Source of the DNA: Desulfitobacterium metallireducens DSM 15288
GTDB taxonomy: Bacteria; Bacillota; Desulfitobacteriia; Desulfitobacteriales; Desulfitobacteriaceae
Direction of reading: 5' to 3'
Assembly: GCF_000231405.2 (NCBI RefSeq)
Contig: NZ_CP007032.1
Coordinates: 2,480,001 to 2,544,000, forward strand
DNA length: 64,000 nt
Of this stretch, positions 36,817-45,373 are shown one piece after another (position 1 is the first letter of the stretch; every line of letters begins with the position of its first letter). A model generated the notes under the pieces. It did not search any database and was not told the DNA's origin. It was given only the letters and a program-made list of their open reading frames with translations. The position numbers and the translations under genes are program-made.

Positions 36817-38619
36817 TCAATTCGCTATTAGATTATAAATAAAGCTTAAATACTCTTTTAATGAAACGGTTTGGCCTAGTAAAGCTTTTATATTCTTTTC
36901 CACTATAATTTTCGGATCCTTCCCATTATAGGAATAGTTCATGTATATAGCTTTAAATTTACTAAATAACATAGGTTTTACGGCTACTCTATAAAAATCG
37001 ATATTTTCCAAATCATTTTCTATGGTTTGAATATAGTTAAGTTCCATCTCTAATTTACTTATTCCTAACCCTTTGTTATAATATCTGCTTAACTTTTTTA
37101 ATCTTTTGAGTCTATCGTCATTTATCTTAATTAAATCTTTTAAGTTATTAGTCAAAGTTGTATTTAGAGCTTCTATTTTTTCGTTATGATTGCTCTTACT
37201 ATCTTCACTAAATACTTCATTTAATATAAGTTCAATATCAAAATCATTAATTAAATCTTCTTTAATAACTTCAGTAAAATTCTTATTGATAGTTCCCTCT
37301 ATATACAAGCCTCTCTCTGTAGCGTTAATATATGTATTTCCACTGTTCATTTTAATTTTTTGTTCTAACAAATCTCTCATACCTAAAAAGGGTTTATCGG
37401 TATAAACTGTTTCACCTCTAACGTTAGTTGTCTTCGAATATTTGCTTTCATCAATATTCACTTCATTGTCTTCTCTCCAAGTACCTTTAGCATGAACATT
37501 ACCCTCTGTATAACATAGGTCTTGCCCCATAAAGATAACTTTTTTGAATCCAAGCTTTAACACAACATCTAGTGCAACATTAACTACTGAAAAACCAGAT
37601 TGAAAAATATAATTATTGCCATAAACCTCGGATTGAATATACTGACTTATATAGTCGGTGTCTAAAACCATTCTCAGCTTATTGCCCTTATACTCATTTA
37701 CGATGTTATAGTTTAACATATCTGAAAAAATTAACGCGGACGCCTCTGTGTCAATATTCTTAAATACATTTCTTTCAGCCTCACTACCATCAAATGCTAA
37801 TCGAAAATGTGGGATTATCCCATTATGATCAAGTATTCTAATGGCAGAACCTAGAGCGATTATTATAGCCTTATCCTTTACTTGCTCTAAATATTGCATG
37901 TTATAATTTAAAGATGGACCTGCAGAAACTAATACAACTGGAACATTGTTAAATTTGCCTACAAGTTTACTCAGTAAATAAGCATCTTGTTTATTGTTAT
38001 TTAGTATATTTTCAGCCCATTTAAACAGGAAAAGATCTTCCGTTGAAATATTTATTTGATAATTTTTAACATTGTTTGCAATCGTTTTATTTATATATTC
38101 ATAATCATCTAAATATAAGCTTCGATATGCTATATTATAAATTAGATCCACTTTTTCCGTAAGTGAATCTTTCAAACAATCCCATAATATTTCTGTAGCT
38201 TCTTCTTTAGATTTATTTACGATAAAGGTAATATTCCCAATTTTATTCATCAGTTTGACCATATCTACATAATTGAGCATAATCTTAAAAATATTTAAAT
38301 CAGGTTCTATGATCGTAATATTTCTCAAATTTTTGTAATTATTATTAATATAATCAATACATTTGCCAACACCAAAGCCAAAAATAACGAGTTTTTCTAC
38401 ATCTTCATTTATAGAGGAAAACATCCTACTATTTTCTCTATTGATGTCATAGGTGCTATGAATAAAACACTTTTTCCCTTCATTCTCTACACATAAATTC
38501 AATGGGTCGCTTATAACATTTATTTTCGAATTATATCTGGACTGTTCAAATATTAAACAGTTATATACAAATTCTAGGTTATCTCTAAAAAATTCAAGGT
38601 TCTTTTCATAGATGTTCAT
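36817..38619 (-). CDS. Motility accessory factor (Maf) flagellin glycosyltransferase
   Basis: 600 residues, strongly AT-rich. The DUF115/MptE-like core VPVVLVSAGPSLNYNMQYL (about residue 210) continues with IIALGSAIRILDHNGIIPHF. Maf proteins transfer pseudaminic or legionaminic acid to flagellin. The N-terminal half (LVIFGFGVGKCIDYI, IIEPDLNIFKIML) and the helical C-terminus fit the family. It overlaps a small upstream gene by four bases and lies between fliC and the sugar pathway. Confidence 0.88.
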   Translation of the reverse strand: MNIYEKNLEFFRDNLEFVYNCLIFEQSRYNSKINVISDPLNLCVENEGKKCFIHSTYDINRENSRMFSSINEDVEKLVIFGFGVGKCIDYINNNYKNLRNITIIEPDLNIFKIMLNYVDMVKLMNKIGNITFIVNKSKEEATEILWDCLKDSLTEKVDLIYNIAYRSLYLDDYEYINKTIANNVKNYQINISTEDLFLFKWAENILNNNKQDAYLLSKLVGKFNNVPVVLVSAGPSLNYNMQYLEQVKDKAIIIALGSAIRILDHNGIIPHFRLAFDGSEAERNVFKNIDTEASALIFSDMLNYNIVNEYKGNKLRMVLDTDYISQYIQSEVYGNNYIFQSGFSVVNVALDVVLKLGFKKVIFMGQDLCYTEGNVHAKGTWREDNEVNIDESKYSKTTNVRGETVYTDKPFLGMRDLLEQKIKMNSGNTYINATERGLYIEGTINKNFTEVIKEDLINDFDIELILNEVFSEDSKSNHNEKIEALNTTLTNNLKDLIKINDDRLKRLKKLSRYYNKGLGISKLEMELNYIQTIENDLENIDFYRVAVKPMLFSKFKAIYMNYSYNGKDPKIIVEKNIKALLGQTVSLKEYLSFIYNLIAN

Positions 38620-38927
38620 ACATTACCCTCCGTCTCTAAAAAGGGTTTTAATTCATATTGTAAAATATCATTATATAATAGATAATCCTTACTGCCTAAA
38701 GCAATATTGATTAAATTAAGAATACCCATCAATTTATTTAAGCTTGATACATTTAATTTAGTAGAAAGTAAAATTAACTCTTCAATCAGTTTAGACGCCA
38801 TGTCCATGGCAGGTTTTATATTAAAATCAAATACATAATTTTGAATTTCATCAACCATATTTATAACATTATTCACTTCAACCAACCTTTCGGATACCCT
38901 AGTTAAACTTATGCCACCCGAAACCAT
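38616..38927 (-). CDS. Small helical protein of unknown function before maf
   Basis: 103 residues, predicted mostly helical (MVDEIQNYVFDFNIKPAMDMASKLIEELILLSTKL). It begins just downstream of the fliC terminator with no clear ribosome site for the ATG at 38927; a GTG or ATG about 14 codons in could be used. The four-base overlap with maf suggests they are translated together. Not recognised. Confidence 0.6.
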   Translation of the reverse strand: MVSGGISLTRVSERLVEVNNVINMVDEIQNYVFDFNIKPAMDMASKLIEELILLSTKLNVSSLNKLMGILNLINIALGSKDYLLYNDILQYELKPFLETEGNV

Positions 38928-38941
38928 GCTTTTGACTGGTA

Positions 38942-38985
38942 CAAAAATAGGATCAGAGTTCTAACCTCTGATCCTATTTTTGTTA
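38942..38985 (-). terminator. Rho-independent terminator after fliC
   Basis: Near-perfect long stem (AATAGGATCAGAG with CTCTGATCCTATT) around a short loop, with T-runs on both strands. It closes the fliC transcript; read-through could feed the maf gene set. Confidence 0.9.
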
Positions 38986-38999
38986 TTATCTGCTCTAAA

Positions 39000-40211
39000 T
39001 TATCTCAGCAATTGGAGAACTTGTTGAGGTTGTTGGTTAGCTTGAGCAAGCATCGCTTGAGCAGCTTGGCTAAGAATATTATTTTTAGAGAAAGTAGACA
39101 TTTCTTTTGCCATATCAACATCTCTAATTCTTGATTCTGCTGAAGTTAAGTTTTCACTAGATGTCCCTAAGTTAGCAATTGTGTGCTCTAATCTATTCTG
39201 ATAAGCACCAAGTTTAGATCTTTCAGAAGAAACTTTACCGATAGCAGTATCAATTGTAGTAATCGCAGCGGTTGCTTTAGTTGCAGTCGAAATGTCCAAT
39301 GCATATTCATTAGCAGCGCGACTCTTATCAGTTAATTGATTCGTAGTACCAGTTGTAAAGTTTGTGCCAGCAGTTACAGAAGCTAAACCTAAAGCCTGAG
39401 CTCTCATATCTGCAACGTCAACAGTAAACGTTTGACTTTGGTTTGCTCCAATTTGTAAAGTTGCTGAACCATCTCTAACATCTTTAGCAGCTATCCCTGC
39501 AGTTACAGTTGTAGCAACAAGTCCACTTGTTACAGCCAATTGAGTATCACTAGCAATTTTTTGAGCAATTTTCACTATTGCGCCAGAAGTAGTCGCTGTA
39601 TATTTTGCTGCAAGCGTTGTATTTGCATTAATAGCTGTGGCCAAGTTCGACGCTCCGCCATTTACTGTAGTAGCTGAAACTGTAGTAACATTAACTCCAT
39701 CTATACCTTGGATTAGAACCCCCGTTGTAGCTGCGGCTAATGTATAGTGACCAATTACAGCCGTAACAGCTGTAGCAATAGCTGCACCCGTTTTGTTACC
39801 ATTTAGTAATTTTTGAGTATTGAATTCGGTCGTGTTTCCGATTCTGTTAATTTCAGAAGTTAATTGGTTCATTTCTTTTTGAATTTCTGTTCTATCTGTG
39901 GATGTGTTTGTATCATTACCCGCTTGAACTGCAAGTTCTCTCATTCTTTGAAGAATTGAGTGAGTTTCATTTAACGCACCTTCAGCAGTTTGAATCATGG
40001 AAATACCATCCTGAGAATTAGCTGAAGCTTGGTCAAGTCCTCTAATCTGTCCTCTCATCTTTTCGGAAATAGCAAGTCCTGCTGCATCATCGCCAGCTCT
40101 GTTGATTCTAAGGCCTGAAGAAAGTTTCTCCATTGATTTGCCAGCATTTGCTTGGTTAATACCCATGTTGCGGTTAGCATTCAAAGCACCTAGGTTGTGG
40201 TTAATAATCAT
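39000..40211 (-). CDS. fliC: Flagellin
   Basis: 403 residues from ATG 40209-40211 (AAGGAGG upstream). The N-terminal D0/D1 is canonical: INHNLGALNANRNM, SSGLRINRAGDDAAGLAISEKMRGQ and QTAEGALNETHSILQRMRELAVQAGND. The C-terminus is SAESRIRDVDMAKEMSTFSKNNILSQAAQAMLAQANQQPQQVLQLLR. The middle (about 160-330) is Ala/Thr/Ser-rich, offering O-glycosylation sites for Maf. It has its own sigma-D-like promoter, a structured leader and a strong terminator. Confidence 0.97.
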   Translation of the reverse strand: MIINHNLGALNANRNMGINQANAGKSMEKLSSGLRINRAGDDAAGLAISEKMRGQIRGLDQASANSQDGISMIQTAEGALNETHSILQRMRELAVQAGNDTNTSTDRTEIQKEMNQLTSEINRIGNTTEFNTQKLLNGNKTGAAIATAVTAVIGHYTLAAATTGVLIQGIDGVNVTTVSATTVNGGASNLATAINANTTLAAKYTATTSGAIVKIAQKIASDTQLAVTSGLVATTVTAGIAAKDVRDGSATLQIGANQSQTFTVDVADMRAQALGLASVTAGTNFTTGTTNQLTDKSRAANEYALDISTATKATAAITTIDTAIGKVSSERSKLGAYQNRLEHTIANLGTSSENLTSAESRIRDVDMAKEMSTFSKNNILSQAAQAMLAQANQQPQQVLQLLR

Positions 40212-40219
40212 AATATATT

Positions 40220-40252
40220 CCTCCTTGATTTTTATGCCAGGCATCCTTGCCC
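40220..40252 (-). promoter_or_regulatory. CsrA-type binding sites in fliC leader
   Basis: On the minus strand GGGCAAGGATGCC (40240-40252) forms a short hairpin with AAGGAT in the loop, close to the CsrA consensus. A second GGA lies in the AAGGAGG ribosome site (40220-40226). This mirrors the two-site hag leader of Bacillus, where CsrA blocks translation and FliW relieves it. Confidence 0.55.
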
Positions 40253-40336
40253 GTGCATCTTCATTGGCTAAAAGTAGAACTCTTCAGCCTCCGGCCGGTC
40301 GGACTAAAGGTTTTCTACTATATCTGCCTATTTATT

Positions 40337-40364
40337 GTATCGTAGGTTCACAGTCTTTACCTTA
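40337..40364 (-). promoter_or_regulatory. Candidate sigma-D promoter of fliC
   Basis: Minus strand TAAG, 16 bases, TACGATAC, giving a leader of about 120 bases. The leader also contains an AGTAGAA/TTCTACT stem (40273-40279 with 40313-40319). Confidence 0.5.
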
Positions 40365-40510
40365 GGGCTATTTATGGCCAAATTAACTTGTCTGTATTTA
40401 ATATATCGCTTAATCTCCTATTTTCTCTTTTTTTCATACCATGTTTCTCAAATCAGATATAGGAGCAATAGTAGAGAAGCCAAAGGGAAAAATCTTCTCT
40501 TCGGTTTCTC

Positions 40511-40560
40511 TGCAAAATAGAAAGTAAGATGTAGCTTTACATCTTACTTTCTATTTTGCA
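40511..40560 (-). terminator. Terminator overlapping the csrA 3' end
   Basis: A 23-bp near-perfect stem: TGCAAAATAGAAAGTAAGATGTA (40511-40533) with its complement (40537-40560). The last csrA codons and stop lie inside the stem, and the minus-strand exit has CTATTTTGC. Confidence 0.8.
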
Positions 40561-40777
40561 ACCCTTTAAGTAAATCTAGCTCTGAAAAATCCAAGGGAAC
40601 AGTGGCTTGTTGATTCTCCTCTGCAATAGCATCGAAAATCTCGCCACGGTAAATTTTGATTTCCTTGGGGGCCTCAATAGACACGCGGATGCTATCCCCT
40701 TTAATGTTGACCACCGTCACCACAATGTTGTCACCGATAACAATCCGCTCGCCAACTTTACGGGTTAATGCCAGCAT
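40544..40777 (-). CDS. csrA: Carbon storage / translation regulator CsrA
   Basis: 77 residues from ATG 40775-40777, with AAGGGGGAAGG upstream; the frame's upstream part is a shadow of fliW. MLALTRKVGERIVIGDNIVVTVV and GDSIRVSIEAPKEIKIYRGEIF are the family core. It would repress fliC translation through the leader sites and is antagonised by FliW, encoded immediately upstream. Confidence 0.96.
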   Translation of the reverse strand: MLALTRKVGERIVIGDNIVVTVVNIKGDSIRVSIEAPKEIKIYRGEIFDAIAEENQQATVPLDFSELDLLKGLQNRK

Positions 40778-40778
40778 A

Positions 40779-41237
40779 TTACCTTCCCCCTTCAGTCGCT
40801 TCTTTACGCAGACCATTAGGAAACAGTTTGTGGCGAATAGAATACTCTGATTTGTCCAGAATAACCTGCCTACCTGTTTGATTAACCCTATTCATTATTA
40901 CAGGGGCCATCAGGTTCACTGTCATATCCGCCAATTTTTCTTTTGCCGAAGCAATTAAAAACACTTGAGGTGGATTTTCCGAGGAAAGGCCTAATTCATC
41001 TGCAATATCATCCTCTAAGACAAATTCATAGTCATTAAAAAATGCAAAAGGATTGACTAATAAAAACGTTAAATTTACTTCAGTTGTAGACTGGAGAAAA
41101 GAAAAAGGACTTTCATCGTCCTGTAAAATATAGGCAAAAGTCTTCTCGTCAGGAAAACCAGGAATTCCATGGGGAAAATTAATGATTTGTTCTTCGGCTA
41201 CTTCCAGTTCACCAAATCTCGTTGATTCTATTTTCAT
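40779..41237 (-). CDS. fliW: Flagellar assembly factor FliW
   Basis: 152 residues. Conserved start STRFGELEVAEEQIINFPHGIPGFPDEKTFA, then FLLVNPFAFFNDYEF and MNLMAPVIMN. FliW binds CsrA and flagellin, linking cytoplasmic flagellin level to its translation. The start has AGGAGGC. One base separates its stop from the csrA start. Confidence 0.95.
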   Translation of the reverse strand: MKIESTRFGELEVAEEQIINFPHGIPGFPDEKTFAYILQDDESPFSFLQSTTEVNLTFLLVNPFAFFNDYEFVLEDDIADELGLSSENPPQVFLIASAKEKLADMTVNLMAPVIMNRVNQTGRQVILDKSEYSIRHKLFPNGLRKEATEGGR

Positions 41238-41284
41238 GTGTTGCCTCCTATCGGGATCTCATTACGCATAGTGCATGGCAGCCT

Positions 41285-41833
41285 TTAGACCTGAACATCC
41301 ACTGTTGAAATCGTAATACTGGGATATTGTATAACCCGAATATCGAGACTTCCGGGCTGATATTCTCCTTGGACTGTGCCAGGTTGAAAATTATAGTTTA
41401 TTTTTCCAGGAATGAGGTTGAATTGAACCGGATTGGCTTGGTAACTAATATGTGGAGCTTCTATAGGGGCCAATGTAATGGCAGGGACTTCCGAAAAGGT
41501 TGAATTAGCAGCTATCTTTGCAATTGCATTAGTTTTATTCTCAATCGCAGCCAGTATATGTCCCTCTTGAGCAATTCGAGCGATAGTGTTCATAACAGTT
41601 TGCTTTGCAAATTCTGCGTTATCCCGAGAAAAATCAGTATTATTCTTTAGTCCGATGGAGTAACGACTAGGAGTTGAATCAATTATCAGTTCGCCAGGAG
41701 GTTGATAAATTTCTAACAGTGGAGGAGTAGTCTGCATTTGTAACGAAGGTTGAGTGATGCGCAAGTTCAACTGGGCGTTTTTAATTGTATACTCCAGTTG
41801 AAGAGGCCGAGTTGAGATGTTGAGTTGGAGCAT
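41285..41833 (-). CDS. yviE: YviE/DUF6470-like protein
   Basis: 182 residues; starts LQLNISTRPLQLEYTIKNAQLNLRITQPSLQM with alternating hydrophobic strands, the family pattern. The middle is helical (AKQTVMNTIARIAQEGHILAAIENKTNAIAKIA). It lies between flgL and fliW exactly as yviE does in Bacillus. Function not established. Confidence 0.82.
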   Translation of the reverse strand: MLQLNISTRPLQLEYTIKNAQLNLRITQPSLQMQTTPPLLEIYQPPGELIIDSTPSRYSIGLKNNTDFSRDNAEFAKQTVMNTIARIAQEGHILAAIENKTNAIAKIAANSTFSEVPAITLAPIEAPHISYQANPVQFNLIPGKINYNFQPGTVQGEYQPGSLDIRVIQYPSITISTVDVQV

Positions 41834-41846
41834 AAAAAATCACTCC

Positions 41847-42758
41847 TTACTTCAGAAAATCAACTAAGGAAGGCTGGATGATTTGTGCTCCTACTGACAA
41901 AGCTGCCTTATAAACATTCTGCTGATTTTGAAAATCGGTAATTGTTTTAGCCATATCCGCATCCTGAATATCCGAAAGATTTTGTACAAGATTTGTTGAT
42001 GTAGAATCAAGTTGTTCGCTGATTGCAGTCATACGATTCGTACGAGCTCCTAATCCAGCACGCAATGCTAGAACATTATCGATATTTCCATCTATATTCG
42101 GAAGCGTATTGCTAATATCTTCCCCAGTTTTCGTTGGATCCTTGAGAAGGTTGCTTAGATTATCCAAAGTAGTAAATAGCCCTGTAGATTTACCATCCAT
42201 TGGGTTAAATAAAAGCGTATTGCCGTTCACAGAAATCGGCATATTTAGATTTGTACCAACCGGATAGGCAATATCCTGTACATTTCCTTGCCAATTCGTT
42301 GTCCCTGTAATTGGATCTATAGTGATAGGAGGTTGATCCGTTTGAGTACCCCCAAAAATATATTTAGTTCCGATCTGAGTTTTCGCTAGCATTTGAAGCT
42401 GATTCTTTATCTGATCAACCTCTTGTCCTATAGCTTGACGAGACTCAACCGTATTTGTACCATTGGCAGCTTGTACTGTTAATTCTCGAACCCGCTGCAG
42501 CATCGAATTCATATCACCTAAGGTGCTATCCGTTGTGTTCATGATCGATAAGGCTTGACTGGCATTATTCTTCCATTGATCCACACTTGAAATCGTCGTT
42601 TTAAGCCGCAAGGCATTTTCAATTCCTACGGGGTCATCTGAAGGTTTGGTAATTCTCTGACCTGATCCGAGCTGGTTTTGTAAATTATCCATGCGCCCCT
42701 GAGCTGCTTCAAGATTGCGAAGTAAGTTCTGACTCAACATATTATTTGTAATTCTCAC
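41847..42758 (-). CDS. flgL: Hook-filament junction protein FlgL
   Basis: 303 residues from GTG 42756-42758, which gives the family start (M)RITNNMLSQNLLRNLEAAQGRMDNLQNQLGSGQRITKPSDDPVG. A GTG three codons upstream is an alternative. The C-terminus shows NLSDIQDADMAKTITDFQNQQNVYKAALSVGAQIIQPSLVDFL. Flagellin-like fold. Confidence 0.95.
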   Translation of the reverse strand: MRITNNMLSQNLLRNLEAAQGRMDNLQNQLGSGQRITKPSDDPVGIENALRLKTTISSVDQWKNNASQALSIMNTTDSTLGDMNSMLQRVRELTVQAANGTNTVESRQAIGQEVDQIKNQLQMLAKTQIGTKYIFGGTQTDQPPITIDPITGTTNWQGNVQDIAYPVGTNLNMPISVNGNTLLFNPMDGKSTGLFTTLDNLSNLLKDPTKTGEDISNTLPNIDGNIDNVLALRAGLGARTNRMTAISEQLDSTSTNLVQNLSDIQDADMAKTITDFQNQQNVYKAALSVGAQIIQPSLVDFLK

Positions 42759-42773
42759 TACTATCACCCTACC

Positions 42774-44300
42774 TTATCGTGTTATACCCATGCCGTTAAC
42801 GATCGTATTGAGCATATCATCCATCATGGTCACCATACGCGCAGCAGCTGCATAACTTTTTTGGAATTTAACCAGGTTTGTCATCTCCTCATCAAGAGAA
42901 ACTCCTGAACTCGATTCACGTTGATTCGTGATTTGCGTGACCAGTACATCCTCTCCTGACTTCATCCGGTTAGCCTGTTGAACATCTACACCGAGCTGAG
43001 CAATACTAGCCCCATAAAAGTCTCCGATGGAAGTAGCAGAACTTAAGGAAGCTATCTTGGATGTAATCGTCGACCAGCCATTTGCGAGTGCCGATATTCT
43101 TTGTGCTATCGTTCCATCACCTACCGCTACCGGATCAGTAATGACTCCCGTTGCAATTTGAGATAAATTTCCTGAATTTGTAGTTGCATCATAAATTATA
43201 GGATTGATGCTTATGTTTGAAGCTTTAACATCGGATATTACGGAAGTAGGTACATCAAAAAAATTAATTCCAGTAGCTGGCGGAGTTATCGCCTTCAAGC
43301 CCTGACCCTGACTATGAATCTGATTCACCGCATCGACAACGCCTTGCGCTAGCGTGTCAAACTGAGCTCCCAAGTTTACCAGATAATTATCTCGCAATTC
43401 TAGATTTGCTGCCAATTCACCCATCTGATTTCCTAACTTGACATCTGTACCCGGTGCACCCTCCCATTCGATCAGTGACATGCCTGTTGTTAGAGATTGG
43501 TTTGGAGGATCAATCAGATGGCGCACTGCACTATCATCGACAAGAGTATTCACTGCGGACGTTTCATCGCCAATCATAAGTTTGTAATTGTTGACTACAC
43601 GATCCGTAAACTTGGGATCTTTCGTTTCAACTACCCGAACGGTAACAATCTGAGATAATTCATCCACAAGCTGATCTCTTTTATCGCGCAAGTCATTCGG
43701 ACTATCTCCGTTGACCTCTGCCCTTTTAATTTGTTCATTAAGACTTTTAATCTGATCACCATAATTATTGATCTGATGAACTTGAACCTTTACTTCAGCC
43801 TCAATATCGCCCTTTTTGTCTGTTATTTGTTGGGCAATGTGATGGAAGCTATCCGTTAAGGTTAAGGCCCGTTCACGCACGACAGCTCTTGCCCCCATGT
43901 TTTCCGGATCTTTAGCAAGATCACTCCATGCAGTCCAAAATTGATTCATATCTGAACTCAAGCTGTTATCAGATGGTTCGTTAAACATGCCTTCCACTTT
44001 TTGCAATATATCTTGTTGGGTTGTCCAATACCCTTGCTTTGACGATTCCCAGCGATACTGCCGGTCGACAAAGGCATCTCGAGCACGTCCAATAGTATCA
44101 ACCTTTACCCCTGTACCCACACTCACATTATGCCCCATCGTATTTAGCGTTTCCGGTGTCGTTGCCGTCAAATTCGCAATCTGTCGGGTATACCCTGCTG
44201 TGTTTGCGTTAGAAATATTATGTCCGGTTGTATTTAAAGCGGTTTGTTGCGCTTCAAGTGCGCGCCGCGAGAGTTCAAGTCCAAAAAAAGTGGAGCTCAT
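42774..44300 (-). CDS. flgK: Hook-filament junction protein FlgK
   Basis: 508 residues. N-terminus STFFGLELSRRALEAQQTALNTTGHNISNANTAGYTRQ. C-terminus SGVSLDEEMTNLVKFQKSYAAAARMVTMMDDMLNTIVNGMG. Good ribosome site (GGGGAGG). Hook-associated protein 1, between flgN and flgL as in the canonical late operon. Confidence 0.97.
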   Translation of the reverse strand: MSSTFFGLELSRRALEAQQTALNTTGHNISNANTAGYTRQIANLTATTPETLNTMGHNVSVGTGVKVDTIGRARDAFVDRQYRWESSKQGYWTTQQDILQKVEGMFNEPSDNSLSSDMNQFWTAWSDLAKDPENMGARAVVRERALTLTDSFHHIAQQITDKKGDIEAEVKVQVHQINNYGDQIKSLNEQIKRAEVNGDSPNDLRDKRDQLVDELSQIVTVRVVETKDPKFTDRVVNNYKLMIGDETSAVNTLVDDSAVRHLIDPPNQSLTTGMSLIEWEGAPGTDVKLGNQMGELAANLELRDNYLVNLGAQFDTLAQGVVDAVNQIHSQGQGLKAITPPATGINFFDVPTSVISDVKASNISINPIIYDATTNSGNLSQIATGVITDPVAVGDGTIAQRISALANGWSTITSKIASLSSATSIGDFYGASIAQLGVDVQQANRMKSGEDVLVTQITNQRESSSGVSLDEEMTNLVKFQKSYAAAARMVTMMDDMLNTIVNGMGITR

Positions 44301-44354
44301 AATATCCTCCCCTATATACCTTTTATAAGGTAATCAATCCTACTAAACTCAATT

Positions 44355-44834
44355 TTAGATTTTCTGATCTAGGATTCGCAATGTGCTTGATCCTTGATTA
44401 TCCGTCATACCCGTCCTCTGATAAGTATTTTTCTCTTGATGCGTAAGCATCCCCACAGTAAAGTTCACGATATTCATGGCTTGTTTGAGTAATTGAGTAT
44501 TAAGCTCGTTAACATCCATAAGGCCAGTAACGACAGTCTCTAACTCTTCTTTTACGTCTTTAAGTTGCGGGTATTTGACGGCAAGCTCGGCCAAAGTGAG
44601 TTCTTCTGCCGATTTTCCAGTCATTTGCGACATTTGATCGGCCCACAGCAAACGCTCTTTTTCTAAGTGAGAGGCTTCCATTAAAAGTTGCTCTTCGCGC
44701 ACTGTCACTGCTTCAAGCTCTTGAAGATTATTGGCCACGAGTGCTTTTTGCTTATGGTCTGCTAAATCTTTGAGCTCGCGATACACCTCAGCCTGCTTTG
44801 TTAAATTGTCATGTAACTGTTGAATAACAGGCAC
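44355..44834 (-). CDS. flgN: FlgK/FlgL export chaperone FlgN
   Basis: 159 residues from GTG 44832-44834, with AAGGGAGGC eight bases upstream; the longer open frame overlaps flgM and has no ribosome site. It is all-helical (LHDNLTKQAEVYRELKDLADHKQKALVANNLQELEAVTVREEQLL), typical of FlgN (YvyG). Identification leans on position between flgM and flgK. Confidence 0.85.
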   Translation of the reverse strand: MPVIQQLHDNLTKQAEVYRELKDLADHKQKALVANNLQELEAVTVREEQLLMEASHLEKERLLWADQMSQMTGKSAEELTLAELAVKYPQLKDVKEELETVVTGLMDVNELNTQLLKQAMNIVNFTVGMLTHQEKNTYQRTGMTDNQGSSTLRILDQKI

Positions 44835-44874
44835 AACTCTAGCCTCCCTTGAGATTTTCATTAAACGCTTATCT

Positions 44875-45147
44875 TTACTCTTTTCCGAAAAGCAAACTGC
44901 GCGCAATGGCGTTCGCATCCACCGTGAATTCTCCATTTTTAATCTGCTGAGAGACTTCTTGGACACGGTCTTCGCGAATCTCGGGAACGTCTTTTACTTT
45001 TTGTAAGAGCAGTTGATAGAACTGGGCTTTATCTGAAACTTTGACTCCGTCCGTTCCCTGTTCAGTTGTTTTCTTGTCGAGGGAAGCCACTCGGTTTGTG
45101 GTTTGAATGCTACCCACCGGAGACATTGATGTTCCGTCGATTTTCAT
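44875..45147 (-). CDS. flgM: Anti-sigma-28 factor FlgM
   Basis: 90 residues from ATG 45145-45147. The N-terminus is disordered and polar. The C-terminal FliA-binding helix region VSDKAQFYQLLLQKVKDVPEIREDRVQEVSQQIKNGEFTVDANAIARSLL is well conserved. It holds FliA until the hook is complete. First gene of the flgM-flgN-flgK-flgL-yviE-fliW-csrA transcript. Confidence 0.94.
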   Translation of the reverse strand: MKIDGTSMSPVGSIQTTNRVASLDKKTTEQGTDGVKVSDKAQFYQLLLQKVKDVPEIREDRVQEVSQQIKNGEFTVDANAIARSLLFGKE

Positions 45148-45182
45148 CTGATTCACTCCCGTAATCTTTATCTTTACTTTTA

Positions 45183-45209
45183 GTATCGACAGTTCTTATA
45201 AAAAACTTA
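45183..45209 (-). promoter_or_regulatory. Candidate sigma-D promoter of the flgM operon
   Basis: Minus strand TAAG, 15 bases, GTCGATAC, located 36 bases upstream of the flgM start. It is divergent from the motA promoter. Confidence 0.6.
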
Positions 45210-45315
45210 AGAAGTTCCATACAAAAATTCTCCATGCTTCAAGTTCAATTGCATAACTTTCCTCAAGTGCTAGAAGCTTCCGCTAATTTCAGGTATAATA
45301 ACCCTGAAAGAAAGC

Positions 45316-45342
45316 TCAAGTTTTCCTGTCATTTGTCGATAA
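45316..45342 (+). promoter_or_regulatory. Candidate sigma-D promoter of motAB
   Basis: TCAA, 15 bases, GTCGATAA, close to the flagellar sigma consensus. It lies 72 bases before the motA start and upstream of a short leader ORF. Confidence 0.6.
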
Positions 45343-45373
45343 TATAAATATGATATAAAAAGGAGGTACGCCT

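Noticed and set aside
45293-45311. Fourth repeat copy upstream of motA (TCAGGTATAATAACCCTGA)
   Set aside because: Resembles the core only superficially. No terminal arms or flanking motifs are present.
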